Origin: Centrapalus pauciflorus | Taxonomy: Eukaryota; Streptophyta; Magnoliopsida; Asterales; Asteraceae | DNA: 64,000 nucleotides | Assembly (NCBI GenBank): GCA_020465985.1 | Contig: JAANYP010000192.1 | Location: 1-64,000, forward strand | Direction: 5' to 3' | Part shown: piece after piece, positions 60,034 to 64,000 of the stretch | Numbering within the stretch: the stretch's first letter is position 1 | How the letters are laid out: every line of letters begins with the position of its first letter | Made by a program: the position numbers and the translations under genes | The notes under the pieces: model-generated | The model's input: the letters and a program-made list of their open reading frames with translations, nothing else | Told to the model about the DNA's origin: nothing | Database searches by the model: none

Positions 60034-62040
60034 TACTCCCACTTGTGTAAGACGACATACTGTCCTGCAACATGCGCCTAAAGGAGGTCATGGCTAGACA
60101 CTTTAGGCAACCAAGGTCATAAAAACTCTGACTCCCATTCGGGCATTCTTGTTGAAACAGCCTTCCAAAAAGAAACTTAGGTTATATCCCATGCATCGCG
60201 ATATTTCAATGTGAAAGCTAGGCATGGATTAGATCAACCGTAGCAAACACGATTATGTTTCTCGACTCCCTGATCTCATACTGAACTGAAACAGACAGAT
60301 TAGAACACATCAGTTCTATCCGAGCATGGCCATGCATTTCTGTCAGTATCGATCGCCGAGGGGCCCAGAAATATCTCTTCTTAGTTAAAAGACGGTGCAA
60401 ATCCTATATTGACTATCTAGGCCTCAGCACGACTCCCACTGCAACCAGCCTCGAACCGTTATGATCACCCAGTTACGGATGATGTTAGGTTAGGCCAAAT
60501 GTACAGCAGCACCCGCACTAAAGTACGTAGACATCTCAGGTACTAAGGATTACCTTTTTGAGACGACTCATGACTATGATCCACAAAGTGGTCTCAATCG
60601 GTGGGTCATTTGTTCGCAACAAATACCTGTGAATTTGGTCCAACCTTTGCTATATTCATCACCCATGAATATCAACCAAAAACCACAGTAGCCTTTTAAT
60701 TCTTGTTGTGGTTCCCACGACAACAAGCAGCTATGGAATAGTTTTAGAATAACTTCAAATTTATTCTTGGATTTCTAAAACATGCAAAATAGAACGACAT
60801 TAAAGATATCATGTTAATCACCTTTATCTCAATAAACACAACATGACTACCATCAATTAATGCTACTGTTCCCTTATCAAATGTAACAGCAATACGATCT
60901 ATCGAAAAATTAATTTCAGACATGATCTTAGTGGGAGTGTTCTCTAGTTAACTGACTTAACTTCCATTACCGTTTATCTTTGAAAAATTACACTAGTTCT
61001 TTATTACAACTTCTTGTAATATTATTCAGATCCAATCTGAATCTCCATACAAATTTATATCCATTATCTTTAGAGGAACTGGTAAATCACTCATAAAGAC
61101 ACCAGGATTAAAATTTAGGAGCTCCAGCAATTCAGATTAATTGCTACTAGTGATACGTTTAGATGTTTAGTCTTGAATATGACAGTATGCGGTTTATCTA
61201 TATCTTAACAAGATATCTTTAATAACATTGTGTTCAACATTTGTGATATGTATCCATAACCACCAGAACCTGGTTATCGACAACATTTTGTTGTGGTATT
61301 CCGTCAAGTTTGCCGACGAGTGTTCAAACAAGTCAAAAGCAATTACTTGACTAACCATCACACAAGTTGTATACATTTCACATGTAATTTTATAATATGC
61401 GATTACTTCTTGTCTAAAAAATTTTGACTTCTCAAGTCTTTAATTGTTTCTGACAAGTTAAATGAATTAACCTCCATGTAACTCCTTTACATTTAATTCT
61501 GCATTTTATTAGTTTCAATTATAATCACGGATGACTATCCAACTCATATAATCTCTTGAACTAACTTTCAAGAATTAACAAGTTCAATGAATATGCATTT
61601 GAATACTTGAACAATTTACACAACAACATAGTTAATCCTTTTTATCTGAATATGACTACCAGCTTGTCCAATCTCCATTGACAAGTTACTATTCAAGCTC
61701 CACTTGAATCAATAGTCTATAATCATGGTTTAGTAATATTAAACAATAGGAATTTCAAGCAATAAATTTTCAACACCAAAAGTATCTTTATTTATCCCAA
61801 AAATACTTGCAAGAAATTCAACTATTGTATACTACACCATAAATAAACTATTGATGACATGAAAAATAGTGTCCAGCAGAGTATTCTGTAAGATGTCTCT
61901 ATGCTCCCACTGAATCTGTCATCTCTTTTCACTTCATTTTAATCATTGCAGACATTAAACTTTGTTCAATTGGGTATCACATATCCAAGAACAATAGAAG
62001 TGACTGATTCAGATACACGAAGTCTCAATGCGGTCAACCT
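60034..62040 (-). other. TE-G polypurine tract and non-coding internal region
   Basis: The minus strand reads GTGGGAGTA next to the LTR (60034-60042), a typical copia polypurine tract. The remaining 2 kb is AT-rich with no supported frame in either strand. Protease, RT or integrase motifs are not recognisable. Confidence 0.65.
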
Positions 62041-62850
62041 TGACCGTTTCCAAGTACTTGGGACAATTCCTTTCCCAGTGCCCAGTTTCCTAGCACTCAA
62101 AGAATTTGTCATCCTTGGAATTGACTTCTCTGGTTCTAGGTTTTAGCTACTTGTTAGCTTTAACCTCCGGCTTGGAAACATACTTTCCCTTCCGTCTCTT
62201 TCCCTATCTACTCTCCTTAATCATTCCCTCAGCAGTCTATAGCATCTGATGCAGCCCACTGATCATCTTCTCCGTGCATATTGTAACAAATTACAAATTG
62301 CTAAAATTCCTTCAATAAGGAATTGAGAATTAGATCTATAGCCATATCCTGTGTCACGGGATACCCAAGTCTGCTAAGATGATCCAGATAATCTTTCATC
62401 TTCAGCACATGGGATCTAACAGTTGTTCCTTTTGCCATTCTGTAGGAGCTCAGAGCTCTGGTCGTATATGTTTCTCAGTCCGAGCCTGAGTCTAGAACAT
62501 ATCCTTTAGCCGGCGATACATCTGGCAAGCTGAGACGTCCATAAGGCTACTCCGCAGCTCAGATGTCATGGTCACCAGCATTAGACAGACAACATTGACC
62601 GAATCCTTAGAGTGCTTCTTGTGGAGATTTCTCTCCTCAACTGTAGCAATCTCTGCAGGAGCAGGTTCTGGTGCCCTTTCCAGAATAAACGACTTTCACT
62701 CTGTACTCAGAACATTTGTCAAATTTTATTCCCAGTTCAGGAAGTTGCTTCTTCTGAGTTCTCCATATCCCAAATGGACCTCAAAGTAGCAACATGTGCT
62801 TGTGGAGGAGGATTTTCAAGTGGGGAAGGATATTGACGTTATCTTTGTTG
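62041..62850 (-). pseudogene. TE-G gag remnant (copia gag)
   Basis: Reading down from about 62840: NFLNWE-type motif, then FILERAPEPAPAEIATVEER, KDSVNVVCLMLVTMTSELRS and QMYRRLKDMF, characteristic of copia gag. A degenerate zinc knuckle near 62050-62085 reads FFEC, stop, ETGHWERNC, where the first Cys is Phe and a stop interrupts. Several stops and shifts follow. It would have bound element RNA; now dead. Confidence 0.7.
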
Positions 62851-64000
62851 TTGTTACTGTTATTGTCATTGTTATTATTAAACCGCTTCTACCTCTGTCT
62901 TATTGAACCATCTTAAACAATTTTTCAAAAATTAGTATTTGATTAACCATTAATAAATCAATAACCCAAAATTTAGAAAATGATTTATTAATCCTAAGAA
63001 CCATTTTACTTATTCATGCACCCAACGGAGGCTGAACCTACATGAATAAGCTACTCAGGCAGGCAACTTAGTACCAATTACAATCCCTTTGCAACTCTTA
63101 GATCTTATGAGATTTTCAATTTCTTAAATTGATCATGTTTAATCTCATCCACACATTGGGCAACAGTCTTACTGAGGAACCACCACTGACACACACCATA
63201 TAACAACTGCAAGTCACTGGCCCAAGTCTCACTTAGGATCCGCAATGCTCACCTCACAGCTCTCCGAGTTTGCGGCGTAAGCACCCAACGAAGGCTGAAC
63301 CTACTTACGACGACCGGTCACCGTGAGTGCCACTATATGGACGGTGTGCTGTGCCAGATTTTTAATTTGGGTTTATAACCAGTCTCTTACCAAGAACTAG
63401 TGGCCAGTCAGGTTAGTCTGCAGGTAGGATCCTTTCGGTTCTAAACCTTTCGGAAATTCCACAGCCCGAGCAAGACTGTCCTAGACACCACATATTCTGC
63501 TAAACAATCCAGTTAATGTACCAGTTTTAAGAATTTCAACTCTTTGATCATATGACATTTTAAAAATAAATCTCCATTTATTTGAAAAACTAATTTCATA
63601 AAAATGTCATACTTAACACTTGACAAAATAATTAAAGTTTCCAATTTAAACTTCCTTTTAAATACTTAAATTTTTCATCAAAAATGATTGTAGTTTTGAT
63701 TTTTTTTATTTATCTACTTTGTCACCACAACCACGCAGATATAAATAATGCATAAAGAAATAAAACATACAACTACATGGTGACATAGCCTTGCCGAAAA
63801 CTAAATTGGTTTCCGAGAGCCATACTGACAAACCAATTAGGTCAAAACCTAAGGGACAAAATCAACACACAAGGCAAGAAGGTTGAACTCTTTCAGCTCG
63901 CACTAGCCTTAGCATCCGATGATGTCTCCGAGCGTCCTTGATGGATGACCTCCTTCTTGATGGACATCTTCACCAAGATTTTTACATAGTTTTAATCTAA
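62851..64000 (-). other. TE-G leader region
   Basis: Non-coding. GCACCCAACGGAGGCTGAACC near 63018 recurs with one change near 63281 (about 263 bases on), a local repeat. I see no primer site or LTR start before the window ends. Confidence 0.5.

Overview
The window is repeat-rich plant nuclear DNA made almost entirely of nested LTR retrotransposons. I found no host protein-coding gene, rRNA, tRNA or CRISPR array. The element types (Tekay/Del chromoviruses, Athila, Sirevirus-type Ty1/copia), 5-bp target-site duplications (TSDs), tRNA-Met-type primer sites and AT/CT microsatellites indicate a flowering plant, probably a eudicot; I cannot name the species.

Left block, 1-41241. The outermost element is TE-C, a Tekay chromovirus whose pol tail (21455-23572) and 3' LTR (23573-25435 plus 40763-41241) remain. 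An Athila element, TE-E (right part 12769-21454), sits in TE-C pol. A Sirevirus-type copia element, TE-A1 (minus, off the left edge to 12768), sits in TE-E. A second Tekay element, TE-B (2677-10593, TSD CACAG), sits in the gag of TE-A1. The LTR ending at 777 looks like one more insertion into TE-A1. A second Sirevirus copy, TE-A2 (minus, 25436-40757, TSD GACTT), sits in the 3' LTR of TE-C and holds a solo Tekay LTR, TE-D (31503-33618, TSD ACAAC).

Right block, 41400-64000. TE-F is a non-autonomous copia-like element with 310-bp LTRs. It is split by TE-I (minus chromovirus, 45300-55693, TSD TATAA), by solo LTR TE-H (56452-58800, TSD GTATA) and by TE-G (minus copia derivative, from 58976 off the right edge).

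Coding content is gag, protease, reverse transcriptase (RT), RNase H and integrase of these elements, nearly all broken by stops and frameshifts, plus accessory ORFs outside gag-pol. TE-E carries two related ORFs in tandem after integrase. TE-A2 carries a very long ORF after RNase H with its own TATA-like box. TE-I carries a proline-rich/coiled-coil ORF before gag. The accessory proteins of TE-E (gypsy) and TE-A2 (copia) seem to share a domain pattern. Other unusual items are a 92-bp GT-AG intron-like segment in TE-B pol, a 16-copy repeat with an exact 21-bp period in TE-F, and 17-bp-period palindromic arrays in Tekay LTRs.
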